Assembly: GCA_027924585.1 (NCBI GenBank)
Contig: BSBM01000461.1
Coordinates: forward strand, 8,264,001 to 8,328,000
Origin: Larix kaempferi
Taxonomy: Eukaryota > Streptophyta > Pinopsida > Pinales > Pinaceae
DNA length: 64,000 nucleotides
Direction: 5' to 3'
Of the stretch, positions 9,489-20,108 are shown one piece after another (position 1 is the first letter of the stretch; each line of letters begins with the position of its first letter). A model generated the notes under the pieces. That model had not been told where the DNA came from. It made no database searches and saw only the letters and a program-made list of their open reading frames with translations. The position numbers were made by a program, and so were the translations under genes.

Positions 9489-11391
9489 ATCCTCCATCCT
9501 TAGGAAGCAATGGTCTCCATTGCGTTAAATCCCTTATCATATGTCGAGCTGTGTGTCGAGTTGAGCTCTTGGTGTGACATTTGCTGAAGTGGAAAGATTG
9601 CCTTACTTTGACATCTTCAGAGGGTAGTAATTGTTGTTGATGGATGCGCTGGAGCTGTTCAACAGTTTTGGTTGTTGTGGTATCCTTGGTGTGCACCAGT
9701 GTGGATGGTTTCTTTTTGGAGGGGCCCCTTGAATGCGTGGCCTTGCACTGTAGAGGTACCCGAATAGGCGATGCTGCACTAACTTTGTGTTTTTCTTGTT
9801 TCTGCTGAGTAGAAGGATAATCTGCAGAGGTTGTGGATGTCTCCGCGATCTGATGTTCACCTTTAGTGGCAATTGCGAATAGGGAAAATTTCCCAGTGTG
9901 GGAGATTATCTTTCTTCCCTGCTCGTTTGGGGTAGGTGCAACTATCTCTGGTATCCGATAGAGTTGTCCTCCCAAAGTGACAATGACACTGCGAGGTCGT
10001 GATTCATATACAGCATGACGCTTCCACATATATGGTTGTCCTAAAAGAACATCACATACTTCAAGTGGGGCCACATCACACAATACCTCATCTTTGAAGG
10101 GCTTGATGCCATATGGCAGGCGACATTGGTGACTGACACGGATCCTTCGTCCTTGGCTTAGCCATCCAATGGTGTATGGTTGTGGGTGTGGCGTTATTGG
10201 TAGCTCCAATCTCTTGATGACTTCTTCTGAGATCAGGTTCTTCTGGCTGCCGCTGTCCACAACAAAGTGTAGGGGAATTCCCTTCACCCACATCTGTGAG
10301 TGGAAAAGGCGCTCCTCTGCCTCCGACTCTTCAGGCTCCTCTGGCTGAATCTGTGTGGTGGCAACAACGGCACTGGGTTCTGCATCAATGATCTGCTTCC
10401 CTTTTTGCGCGGCTGTGAAATTAGGTTCCGAGTCAGAATCGAAACTGGGATCTGATTCTGAAGCTTTGATCTCAGCCACCAATGACTGTTTTGAGCGACA
10501 ATCATCAGTGTTGTGCCAGGGGCTTTTGTGGAACTCGCACCACTTCCCGGTGTCCTTCTTTGTCTTTTCTTTACCCTTCTTCGCCTGTGGTTGGGACTGG
10601 TTTTCCTTTTCTTGCCCCGTGCTCTGCGAGCCAGAGTTTCCCTTGCCCTGCTTCTGCGCAGGTCCGAAGTCACGCTTGTTCTTTTGCTGAAATTTCTGCT
10701 CAATTTTGACAGCATATCGATAGGCGGATCCGAGTGAAGAGATTTCCAGGAAATCCATCTCTATTCGGATGTATCGGTGTAGGCCACTGCGATATTTCAG
10801 TACTAGGTGCCGCTCGGAGTCCTTGATACCCAGCTTTGTGCGCAAGGTATGAAATTTGTTGGTGTACTCCGACACCGTTTGGTCCCTCTCTTGATGCAGA
10901 ATGGTCCATTTTGTGTACTGGTCATCATAGTTTCCAACAGGGTAATATTGTTCTTTGACGGCATCTATAAAAGAGGCCCAAGTGGGATTGGAATATTCAA
11001 ACAATCCAGACTCGTCTGACGAGTTTTGCTCACAATAAGTTTCCCACCAATTTTTGACATGGGGGACGGCCTTAAGGAGCGCAAAGATGATCTTTTCCCT
11101 GTCGGAAAATTTGTGGACAGAGAAATACCCTTCTAGTAGATTCAACCATTTATCTAGAGCATCGGCATCGATTTGGCCTTCAAATAAAGGGATATCAAAA
11201 TTAACTTGTACCTTGAAGGGAGTCGTATCTCCGAAATGGCTGCTCGTTGAGGGTGCAATTGCCGCTGTTGGCATGCGTTGAAGGATTTGGGCGAAATTAT
11301 CCATCATCTCGTTCCTCTGTCGCGCGAGGGCTTCCTCGAGCAACAACTTGATAGGATCTACTGCTCCGTCGTCTCTCTTTTCTTCCGCCAT
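9283..11391 (-). CDS. Gag-protease, unit 4
   Basis: Open 702-codon frame with the consensus protein sequence. I found no residue difference from the reference copy. Confidence 0.75.
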   Translation of the reverse strand: MAEEKRDDGAVDPIKLLLEEALARQRNEMMDNFAQILQRMPTAAIAPSTSSHFGDTTPFKVQVNFDIPLFEGQIDADALDKWLNLLEGYFSVHKFSDREKIIFALLKAVPHVKNWWETYCEQNSSDESGLFEYSNPTWASFIDAVKEQYYPVGNYDDQYTKWTILHQERDQTVSEYTNKFHTLRTKLGIKDSERHLVLKYRSGLHRYIRIEMDFLEISSLGSAYRYAVKIEQKFQQKNKRDFGPAQKQGKGNSGSQSTGQEKENQSQPQAKKGKEKTKKDTGKWCEFHKSPWHNTDDCRSKQSLVAEIKASESDPSFDSDSEPNFTAAQKGKQIIDAEPSAVVATTQIQPEEPEESEAEERLFHSQMWVKGIPLHFVVDSGSQKNLISEEVIKRLELPITPHPQPYTIGWLSQGRRIRVSHQCRLPYGIKPFKDEVLCDVAPLEVCDVLLGQPYMWKRHAVYESRPRSVIVTLGGQLYRIPEIVAPTPNEQGRKIISHTGKFSLFAIATKGEHQIAETSTTSADYPSTQQKQEKHKVSAASPIRVPLQCKATHSRGPSKKKPSTLVHTKDTTTTKTVEQLQRIHQQQLLPSEDVKVRQSFHFSKCHTKSSTRHTARHMIRDLTQWRPLLPKDGGLIQVDIGGGPPLPTGSKQSSGNFDKLLFLAVFRVLNFRSHFEALNDIFWRFGGPNGCLRHAFGPSRKL

Positions 11392-11522
11392 AGGAGGCCG
11401 TTTGGGGCGGCGAGAGTGGTCTTCCCCAAGTGAAACTAGTTCGAGACCCAACTCTCTGTATCCTGACCTCGTTGGGGACATGCACCGAGAAACAATCAAA
11501 GAGCAGACCGCTCTGATACCAC

Positions 11523-12143
11523 TGATCCGGATTTATGTGGGAACGAAACAAAAGATAGCATATACAGAATCATATACATAGATATATTGCAAATAACACA
11601 GTGATACAGTAAACACATATTCTATTAAATAGCGGAAATAGAATAGACTGTAAAATACAATAGCTAGAATGGTGGTAGCTATCTCTGAGAAGAGATGTGG
11701 CCGCTATGCTCATTCGTGCCAAGATGAATACAAAGAGAGGCCGAAAGGGCCTATTTATCATAAGCATGAGGGAAAGAATCCCAAACATCCAAAAACCTAA
11801 CCCTAGGAGATGAAGCGCCAAAAGTCATGTGGGCCCCGTTTGGGTAAGTTAGTACATCAACTTCCCGGGGTCGTAACTTTTGCATGCGATCTCCGTTTGG
11901 GGCGCTCGGTAGCCCGTTGGAAAGGTCTATCCGAGATTTACAACTTTCGACTGGGCCCAAATGCATGCCGAAGGCAACCATTCGGTCCCCCAAATCGCCA
12001 AAAAATGTCGTTTAGGGCCTCAAAATGGCTCCGGAAGTTCAGGACCCGAAAAACTGCTAAAAATAGTAATTTATCAAAATTGCCAGAAGACTGTTTTGAG
12101 CCAGTTGGAAGAGGTGGGCCGCCACCGATATCCACCTGGATCA
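11523..12143 (-). repeat. LTR 5 of the array
   Basis: Lies between units 4 and 5, no difference seen from LTR 1. Confidence 0.88.
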
Positions 12144-14046
12144 ATCCTCCATCCTTAGGAAGCAATGGTCTCCATTGCGTTAAATCCCTTATCATATGTC
12201 GAGCTGTGTGTCGAGTTGAGCTCTTGGTGTGACATTTGCTGAAGTGGAAAGATTGCCTTACTTTGACATCTTCAGAGGGTAGTAATTGTTGTTGATGGAT
12301 GCGCTGGAGCTGTTCAACAGTTTTGGTTGTTGTGGTATCCTTGGTGTGCACCAGTGTGGATGGTTTCTTTTTGGAGGGGCCCCTTGAATGCGTGGCCTTG
12401 CACTGTAGAGGTACCCGAATAGGCGATGCTGCACTAACTTTGTGTTTTTCTTGTTTCTGCTGAGTAGAAGGATAATCTGCAGAGGTTGTGGATGTCTCCG
12501 CGATCTGATGTTCACCTTTAGTGGCAATTGCGAATAGGGAAAATTTCCCAGTGTGGGAGATTATCTTTCTTCCCTGCTCGTTTGGGGTAGGTGCAACTAT
12601 CTCTGGTATCCGATAGAGTTGTCCTCCCAAAGTGACAATGACACTGCGAGGTCGTGATTCATATACAGCATGACGCTTCCACATATATGGTTGTCCTAAA
12701 AGAACATCACATACTTCAAGTGGGGCCACATCACACAATACCTCATCTTTGAAGGGCTTGATGCCATATGGCAGGCGACATTGGTGACTGACACGGATCC
12801 TTCGTCCTTGGCTTAGCCATCCAATGGTGTATGGTTGTGGGTGTGGCGTTATTGGTAGCTCCAATCTCTTGATGACTTCTTCTGAGATCAGGTTCTTCTG
12901 GCTGCCGCTGTCCACAACAAAGTGTAGGGGAATTCCCTTCACCCACATCTGTGAGTGGAAAAGGCGCTCCTCTGCCTCCGACTCTTCAGGCTCCTCTGGC
13001 TGAATCTGTGTGGTGGCAACAACGGCACTGGGTTCTGCATCAATGATCTGCTTCCCTTTTTGCGCGGCTGTGAAATTAGGTTCCGAGTCAGAATCGAAAC
13101 TGGGATCTGATTCTGAAGCTTTGATCTCAGCCACCAATGACTGTTTTGAGCGACAATCATCAGTGTTGTGCCAGGGGCTTTTGTGGAACTCGCACCACTT
13201 CCCGGTGTCCTTCTTTGTCTTTTCTTTACCCTTCTTCGCCTGTGGTTGGGACTGGTTTTCCTTTTCTTGCCCCGTGCTCTGCGAGCCAGAGTTTCCCTTG
13301 CCCTGCTTCTGCGCAGGTCCGAAGTCACGCTTGTTCTTTTGCTGAAATTTCTGCTCAATTTTGACAGCATATCGATAGGCGGATCCGAGTGAAGAGATTT
13401 CCAGGAAATCCATCTCTATTCGGATGTATCGGTGTAGGCCACTGCGATATTTCAGTACTAGGTGCCGCTCGGAGTCCTTGATACCCAGCTTTGTGCGCAA
13501 GGTATGAAATTTGTTGGTGTACTCCGACACCGTTTGGTCCCTCTCTTGATGCAGAATGGTCCATTTTGTGTACTGGTCATCATAGTTTCCAACAGGGTAA
13601 TATTGTTCTTTGACGGCATCTATAAAAGAGGCCCAAGTGGGATTGGAATATTCAAACAATCCAGACTCGTCTGACGAGTTTTGCTCACAATAAGTTTCCC
13701 ACCAATTTTTGACATGGGGGACGGCCTTAAGGAGCGCAAAGATGATCTTTTCCCTGTCGGAAAATTTGTGGACAGAGAAATACCCTTCTAGTAGATTCAA
13801 CCATTTATCTAGAGCATCGGCATCGATTTGGCCTTCAAATAAAGGGATATCAAAATTAACTTGTACCTTGAAGGGAGTCGTATCTCCGAAATGGCTGCTC
13901 GTTGAGGGTGCAATTGCCGCTGTTGGCATGCGTTGAAGGATTTGGGCGAAATTATCCATCATCTCGTTCCTCTGTCGCGCGAGGGCTTCCTCGAGCAACA
14001 ACTTGATAGGATCTACTGCTCCGTCGTCTCTCTTTTCTTCCGCCAT
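11938..14046 (-). CDS. Gag-protease, unit 5
   Basis: Open 702-codon frame, protein identical to the consensus copy. Confidence 0.75.
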   Translation of the reverse strand: MAEEKRDDGAVDPIKLLLEEALARQRNEMMDNFAQILQRMPTAAIAPSTSSHFGDTTPFKVQVNFDIPLFEGQIDADALDKWLNLLEGYFSVHKFSDREKIIFALLKAVPHVKNWWETYCEQNSSDESGLFEYSNPTWASFIDAVKEQYYPVGNYDDQYTKWTILHQERDQTVSEYTNKFHTLRTKLGIKDSERHLVLKYRSGLHRYIRIEMDFLEISSLGSAYRYAVKIEQKFQQKNKRDFGPAQKQGKGNSGSQSTGQEKENQSQPQAKKGKEKTKKDTGKWCEFHKSPWHNTDDCRSKQSLVAEIKASESDPSFDSDSEPNFTAAQKGKQIIDAEPSAVVATTQIQPEEPEESEAEERLFHSQMWVKGIPLHFVVDSGSQKNLISEEVIKRLELPITPHPQPYTIGWLSQGRRIRVSHQCRLPYGIKPFKDEVLCDVAPLEVCDVLLGQPYMWKRHAVYESRPRSVIVTLGGQLYRIPEIVAPTPNEQGRKIISHTGKFSLFAIATKGEHQIAETSTTSADYPSTQQKQEKHKVSAASPIRVPLQCKATHSRGPSKKKPSTLVHTKDTTTTKTVEQLQRIHQQQLLPSEDVKVRQSFHFSKCHTKSSTRHTARHMIRDLTQWRPLLPKDGGLIQVDIGGGPPLPTGSKQSSGNFDKLLFLAVFRVLNFRSHFEALNDIFWRFGGPNGCLRHAFGPSRKL

Positions 14047-14177
14047 AGGAGGCCGTTTGGGGCGGCGAGAGTGGTCTTCCCCAAGTGAAACTAGTTCGAG
14101 ACCCAACTCTCTGTATCCTGACCTCGTTGGGGACATGCACCGAGAAACAATCAAAGAGCAGACCGCTCTGATACCAC

Positions 14178-14798
14178 TGATCCGGATTTATGTGGGAACG
14201 AAACAAAAGATAGCATATACAGAATCATATACATAGATATATTGCAAATAACACAGTGATACAGTAAACACATATTCTATTAAATAGCGGAAATAGAATA
14301 GACTGTAAAATACAATAGCTAGAATGGTGGTAGCTATCTCTGAGAAGAGATGTGGCCGCTATGCTCATTCGTGCCAAGATGAATACAAAGAGAGGCCGAA
14401 AGGGCCTATTTATCATAAGCATGAGGGAAAGAATCCCAAACATCCAAAAACCTAACCCTAGGAGATGAAGCGCCAAAAGTCATGTGGGCCCCGTTTGGGT
14501 AAGTTAGTACATCAACTTCCCGGGGTCGTAACTTTTGCATGCGATCTCCGTTTGGGGCGCTCGGTAGCCCGTTGGAAAGGTCTATCCGAGATTTACAACT
14601 TTCGACTGGGCCCAAATGCATGCCGAAGGCAACCATTCGGTCCCCCAAATCGCCAAAAAATGTCGTTTAGGGCCTCAAAATGGCTCCGGAAGTTCAGGAC
14701 CCGAAAAACTGCTAAAAATAGTAATTTATCAAAATTGCCAGAAGACTGTTTTGAGCCAGTTGGAAGAGGTGGGCCGCCACCGATATCCACCTGGATCA
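14178..14798 (-). repeat. LTR 6 of the array
   Basis: Lies between units 5 and 6, no difference seen from LTR 1. Confidence 0.88.
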
Positions 14799-16701
14799 AT
14801 CCTCCATCCTTAGGAAGCAATGGTCTCCATTGCGTTAAATCCCTTATCATATGTCGAGCTGTGTGTCGAGTTGAGCTCTTGGTGTGACATTTGCTGAAGT
14901 GGAAAGATTGCCTTACTTTGACATCTTCAGAGGGTAGTAATTGTTGTTGATGGATGCGCTGGAGCTGTTCAACAGTTTTGGTTGTTGTGGTATCCTTGGT
15001 GTGCACCAGTGTGGATGGTTTCTTTTTGGAGGGGCCCCTTGAATGCGTGGCCTTGCACTGTAGAGGTACCCGAATAGGCGATGCTGCACTAACTTTGTGT
15101 TTTTCTTGTTTCTGCTGAGTAGAAGGATAATCTGCAGAGGTTGTGGATGTCTCCGCGATCTGATGTTCACCTTTAGTGGCAATTGCGAATAGGGAAAATT
15201 TCCCAGTGTGGGAGATTATCTTTCTTCCCTGCTCGTTTGGGGTAGGTGCAACTATCTCTGGTATCCGATAGAGTTGTCCTCCCAAAGTGACAATGACACT
15301 GCGAGGTCGTGATTCATATACAGCATGACGCTTCCACATATATGGTTGTCCTAAAAGAACATCACATACTTCAAGTGGGGCCACATCACACAATACCTCA
15401 TCTTTGAAGGGCTTGATGCCATATGGCAGGCGACATTGGTGACTGACACGGATCCTTCGTCCTTGGCTTAGCCATCCAATGGTGTATGGTTGTGGGTGTG
15501 GCGTTATTGGTAGCTCCAATCTCTTGATGACTTCTTCTGAGATCAGGTTCTTCTGGCTGCCGCTGTCCACAACAAAGTGTAGGGGAATTCCCTTCACCCA
15601 CATCTGTGAGTGGAAAAGGCGCTCCTCTGCCTCCGACTCTTCAGGCTCCTCTGGCTGAATCTGTGTGGTGGCAACAACGGCACTGGGTTCTGCATCAATG
15701 ATCTGCTTCCCTTTTTGCGCGGCTGTGAAATTAGGTTCCGAGTCAGAATCGAAACTGGGATCTGATTCTGAAGCTTTGATCTCAGCCACCAATGACTGTT
15801 TTGAGCGACAATCATCAGTGTTGTGCCAGGGGCTTTTGTGGAACTCGCACCACTTCCCGGTGTCCTTCTTTGTCTTTTCTTTACCCTTCTTCGCCTGTGG
15901 TTGGGACTGGTTTTCCTTTTCTTGCCCCGTGCTCTGCGAGCCAGAGTTTCCCTTGCCCTGCTTCTGCGCAGGTCCGAAGTCACGCTTGTTCTTTTGCTGA
16001 AATTTCTGCTCAATTTTGACAGCATATCGATAGGCGGATCCGAGTGAAGAGATTTCCAGGAAATCCATCTCTATTCGGATGTATCGGTGTAGGCCACTGC
16101 GATATTTCAGTACTAGGTGCCGCTCGGAGTCCTTGATACCCAGCTTTGTGCGCAAGGTATGAAATTTGTTGGTGTACTCCGACACCGTTTGGTCCCTCTC
16201 TTGATGCAGAATGGTCCATTTTGTGTACTGGTCATCATAGTTTCCAACAGGGTAATATTGTTCTTTGACGGCATCTATAAAAGAGGCCCAAGTGGGATTG
16301 GAATATTCAAACAATCCAGACTCGTCTGACGAGTTTTGCTCACAATAAGTTTCCCACCAATTTTTGACATGGGGGACGGCCTTAAGGAGCGCAAAGATGA
16401 TCTTTTCCCTGTCGGAAAATTTGTGGACAGAGAAATACCCTTCTAGTAGATTCAACCATTTATCTAGAGCATCGGCATCGATTTGGCCTTCAAATAAAGG
16501 GATATCAAAATTAACTTGTACCTTGAAGGGAGTCGTATCTCCGAAATGGCTGCTCGTTGAGGGTGCAATTGCCGCTGTTGGCATGCGTTGAAGGATTTGG
16601 GCGAAATTATCCATCATCTCGTTCCTCTGTCGCGCGAGGGCTTCCTCGAGCAACAACTTGATAGGATCTACTGCTCCGTCGTCTCTCTTTTCTTCCGCCA
16701 T
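14593..16701 (-). CDS. Gag-protease, unit 6
   Basis: Open 702-codon frame, protein identical to the consensus copy. Confidence 0.75.
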   Translation of the reverse strand: MAEEKRDDGAVDPIKLLLEEALARQRNEMMDNFAQILQRMPTAAIAPSTSSHFGDTTPFKVQVNFDIPLFEGQIDADALDKWLNLLEGYFSVHKFSDREKIIFALLKAVPHVKNWWETYCEQNSSDESGLFEYSNPTWASFIDAVKEQYYPVGNYDDQYTKWTILHQERDQTVSEYTNKFHTLRTKLGIKDSERHLVLKYRSGLHRYIRIEMDFLEISSLGSAYRYAVKIEQKFQQKNKRDFGPAQKQGKGNSGSQSTGQEKENQSQPQAKKGKEKTKKDTGKWCEFHKSPWHNTDDCRSKQSLVAEIKASESDPSFDSDSEPNFTAAQKGKQIIDAEPSAVVATTQIQPEEPEESEAEERLFHSQMWVKGIPLHFVVDSGSQKNLISEEVIKRLELPITPHPQPYTIGWLSQGRRIRVSHQCRLPYGIKPFKDEVLCDVAPLEVCDVLLGQPYMWKRHAVYESRPRSVIVTLGGQLYRIPEIVAPTPNEQGRKIISHTGKFSLFAIATKGEHQIAETSTTSADYPSTQQKQEKHKVSAASPIRVPLQCKATHSRGPSKKKPSTLVHTKDTTTTKTVEQLQRIHQQQLLPSEDVKVRQSFHFSKCHTKSSTRHTARHMIRDLTQWRPLLPKDGGLIQVDIGGGPPLPTGSKQSSGNFDKLLFLAVFRVLNFRSHFEALNDIFWRFGGPNGCLRHAFGPSRKL

Positions 16702-16832
16702 AGGAGGCCGTTTGGGGCGGCGAGAGTGGTCTTCCCCAAGTGAAACTAGTTCGAGACCCAACTCTCTGTATCCTGACCTCGTTGGGGACATGCACCGAGA
16801 AACAATCAAAGAGCAGACCGCTCTGATACCAC

Positions 16833-17453
16833 TGATCCGGATTTATGTGGGAACGAAACAAAAGATAGCATATACAGAATCATATACATAGATATATTGC
16901 AAATAACACAGTGATACAGTAAACACATATTCTATTAAATAGCGGAAATAGAATAGACTGTAAAATACAATAGCTAGAATGGTGGTAGCTATCTCTGAGA
17001 AGAGATGTGGCCGCTATGCTCATTCGTGCCAAGATGAATACAAAGAGAGGCCGAAAGGGCCTATTTATCATAAGCATGAGGGAAAGAATCCCAAACATCC
17101 AAAAACCTAACCCTAGGAGATGAAGCGCCAAAAGTCATGTGGGCCCCGTTTGGGTAAGTTAGTACATCAACTTCCCGGGGTCGTAACTTTTGCATGCGAT
17201 CTCCGTTTGGGGCGCTCGGTAGCCCGTTGGAAAGGTCTATCCGAGATTTACAACTTTCGACTGGGCCCAAATGCATGCCGAAGGCAACCATTCGGTCCCC
17301 CAAATCGCCAAAAAATGTCGTTTAGGGCCTCAAAATGGCTCCGGAAGTTCAGGACCCGAAAAACTGCTAAAAATAGTAATTTATCAAAATTGCCAGAAGA
17401 CTGTTTTGAGCCAGTTGGAAGAGGTGGGCCGCCACCGATATCCACCTGGATCA
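16833..17453 (-). repeat. LTR 7 of the array
   Basis: Lies between units 6 and 7, no difference seen from LTR 1. Confidence 0.88.
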
Positions 17454-19356
17454 ATCCTCCATCCTTAGGAAGCAATGGTCTCCATTGCGTTAAATCCCTT
17501 ATCATATGTCGAGCTGTGTGTCGAGTTGAGCTCTTGGTGTGACATTTGCTGAAGTGGAAAGATTGCCTTACTTTGACATCTTCAGAGGGTAGTAATTGTT
17601 GTTGATGGATGCGCTGGAGCTGTTCAACAGTTTTGGTTGTTGTGGTATCCTTGGTGTGCACCAGTGTGGATGGTTTCTTTTTGGAGGGGCCCCTTGAATG
17701 CGTGGCCTTGCACTGTAGAGGTACCCGAATAGGCGATGCTGCACTAACTTTGTGTTTTTCTTGTTTCTGCTGAGTAGAAGGATAATCTGCAGAGGTTGTG
17801 GATGTCTCCGCGATCTGATGTTCACCTTTAGTGGCAATTGCGAATAGGGAAAATTTCCCAGTGTGGGAGATTATCTTTCTTCCCTGCTCGTTTGGGGTAG
17901 GTGCAACTATCTCTGGTATCCGATAGAGTTGTCCTCCCAAAGTGACAATGACACTGCGAGGTCGTGATTCATATACAGCATGACGCTTCCACATATATGG
18001 TTGTCCTAAAAGAACATCACATACTTCAAGTGGGGCCACATCACACAATACCTCATCTTTGAACGGCTTGATGCCATATGGCAGGCGACATTGGTGACTG
18101 ACACGGATCCTTCGTCCTTGGCTTAGCCATCCAATGGTGTATGGTTGTGGGTGTGGCGTTATTGGTAGCTCCAATCTCTTGATGACTTCTTCTGAGATCA
18201 GGTTCTTCTGGCTGCCGCTGTCCACAACAAAGTGTAGGGGAATTCCCTTCACCCACATCTGTGAGTGGAAAAGGCGCTCCTCTGCCTCCGACTCTTCAGG
18301 CTCCTCTGGCTGAATCTGTGTGGTGGCAACAACGGCACTGGGTTCTGCATCAATGATCTGCTTCCCTTTTTGCGCGGCTGTGAAATTAGGTTCCGAGTCA
18401 GAATCGAAACTGGGATCTGATTCTGAAGCTTTGATCTCAGCCACCAATGACTGTTTTGAGCGACAATCATCAGTGTTGTGCCAGGGGCTTTTGTGGAACT
18501 CGCACCACTTCCCGGTGTCCTTCTTTGTCTTTTCTTTACCCTTCTTCGCCTGTGGTTGGGACTGGTTTTCCTTTTCTTGCCCCGTGCTCTGCGAGCCAGA
18601 GTTTCCCTTGCCCTGCTTCTGCGCAGGTCCGAAGTCACGCTTGTTCTTTTGCTGAAATTTCTGCTCAATTTTGACAGCATATCGATAGGCGGATCCGAGT
18701 GAAGAGATTTCCAGGAAATCCATCTCTATTCGGATGTATCGGTGTAGGCCACTGCGATATTTCAGTACTAGGTGCCGCTCGGAGTCCTTGATACCCAGCT
18801 TTGTGCGCAAGGTATGAAATTTGTTGGTGTACTCCGACACCGTTTGGTCCCTCTCTTGATGCAGAATGGTCCATTTTGTGTACTGGTCATCATAGTTTCC
18901 AACAGGGTAATATTGTTCTTTGACGGCATCTATAAAAGAGGCCCAAGTGGGATTGGAATATTCAAACAATCCAGACTCGTCTGACGAGTTTTGCTCACAA
19001 TAAGTTTCCCACCAATTTTTGACATGGGGGACGGCCTTAAGGAGCGCAAAGATGATCTTTTCCCTGTCGGAAAATTTGTGGACAGAGAAATACCCTTCTA
19101 GTAGATTCAACCATTTATCTAGAGCATCGGCATCGATTTGGCCTTCAAATAAAGGGATATCAAAATTAACTTGTACCTTGAAGGGAGTCGTATCTCCGAA
19201 ATGGCTGCTCGTTGAGGGTGCAATTGCCGCTGTTGGCATGCGTTGAAGGATTTGGGCGAAATTATCCATCATCTCGTTCCTCTGTCGCGCGAGGGCTTCC
19301 TCGAGCAACAACTTGATAGGATCTACTGCTCCGTCGTCTCTCTTTTCTTCCGCCAT
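17248..19356 (-). CDS. Gag-protease, unit 7
   Basis: Open 702-codon frame with consensus protein. It carries the silent C at 18064 that is shared with unit 3, but not unit 3's Glu81. Confidence 0.75.
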   Translation of the reverse strand: MAEEKRDDGAVDPIKLLLEEALARQRNEMMDNFAQILQRMPTAAIAPSTSSHFGDTTPFKVQVNFDIPLFEGQIDADALDKWLNLLEGYFSVHKFSDREKIIFALLKAVPHVKNWWETYCEQNSSDESGLFEYSNPTWASFIDAVKEQYYPVGNYDDQYTKWTILHQERDQTVSEYTNKFHTLRTKLGIKDSERHLVLKYRSGLHRYIRIEMDFLEISSLGSAYRYAVKIEQKFQQKNKRDFGPAQKQGKGNSGSQSTGQEKENQSQPQAKKGKEKTKKDTGKWCEFHKSPWHNTDDCRSKQSLVAEIKASESDPSFDSDSEPNFTAAQKGKQIIDAEPSAVVATTQIQPEEPEESEAEERLFHSQMWVKGIPLHFVVDSGSQKNLISEEVIKRLELPITPHPQPYTIGWLSQGRRIRVSHQCRLPYGIKPFKDEVLCDVAPLEVCDVLLGQPYMWKRHAVYESRPRSVIVTLGGQLYRIPEIVAPTPNEQGRKIISHTGKFSLFAIATKGEHQIAETSTTSADYPSTQQKQEKHKVSAASPIRVPLQCKATHSRGPSKKKPSTLVHTKDTTTTKTVEQLQRIHQQQLLPSEDVKVRQSFHFSKCHTKSSTRHTARHMIRDLTQWRPLLPKDGGLIQVDIGGGPPLPTGSKQSSGNFDKLLFLAVFRVLNFRSHFEALNDIFWRFGGPNGCLRHAFGPSRKL

Positions 19357-19487
19357 AGGAGGCCGTTTGGGGCGGCGAGAGTGGTCTTCCCCAAGTGAAA
19401 CTAGTTCGAGACCCAACTCTCTGTATCCTGACCTCGTTGGGGACATGCACCGAGAAACAATCAAAGAGCAGACCGCTCTGATACCAC

Positions 19488-20108
19488 TGATCCGGATTTA
19501 TGTGGGAACGAAACAAAAGATAGCATATACAGAATCATATACATAGATATATTGCAAATAACACAGTGATACAGTAAACACATATTCTATTAAATAGCGG
19601 AAATAGAATAGACTGTAAAATACAATAGCTAGAATGGTGGTAGCTATCTCTGAGAAGAGATGTGGCCGCTATGCTCATTCGTGCCAAGATGAATACAAAG
19701 AGAGGCCGAAAGGGCCTATTTATCATAAGCATGAGGGAAAGAATCCCAAACATCCAAAAACCTAACCCTAGGAGATGAAGCGCCAAAAGTCATGTGGGCC
19801 CCGTTTGGGTAAGTTAGTACATCAACTTCCCGGGGTCGTAACTTTTGCATGCGATCTCCGTTTGGGGCGCTCGGTAGCCCGTTGGAAAGGTCTATCCGAG
19901 ATTTACAACTTTCGACTGGGCCCAAATGCATGCCGAAGGCAACCATTCGGTCCCCCAAATCGCCAAAAAATGTCGTTTAGGGCCTCAAAATGGCTCCGGA
20001 AGTTCAGGACCCGAAAAACTGCTAAAAATAGTAATTTATCAAAATTGCCAGAAGACTGTTTTGAGCCAGTTGGAAGAGGTGGGCCGCCACCGATATCCAC
20101 CTGGATCA
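19488..20108 (-). repeat. LTR 8 of the array
   Basis: Lies between units 7 and 8, no difference seen from LTR 1. Confidence 0.88.
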
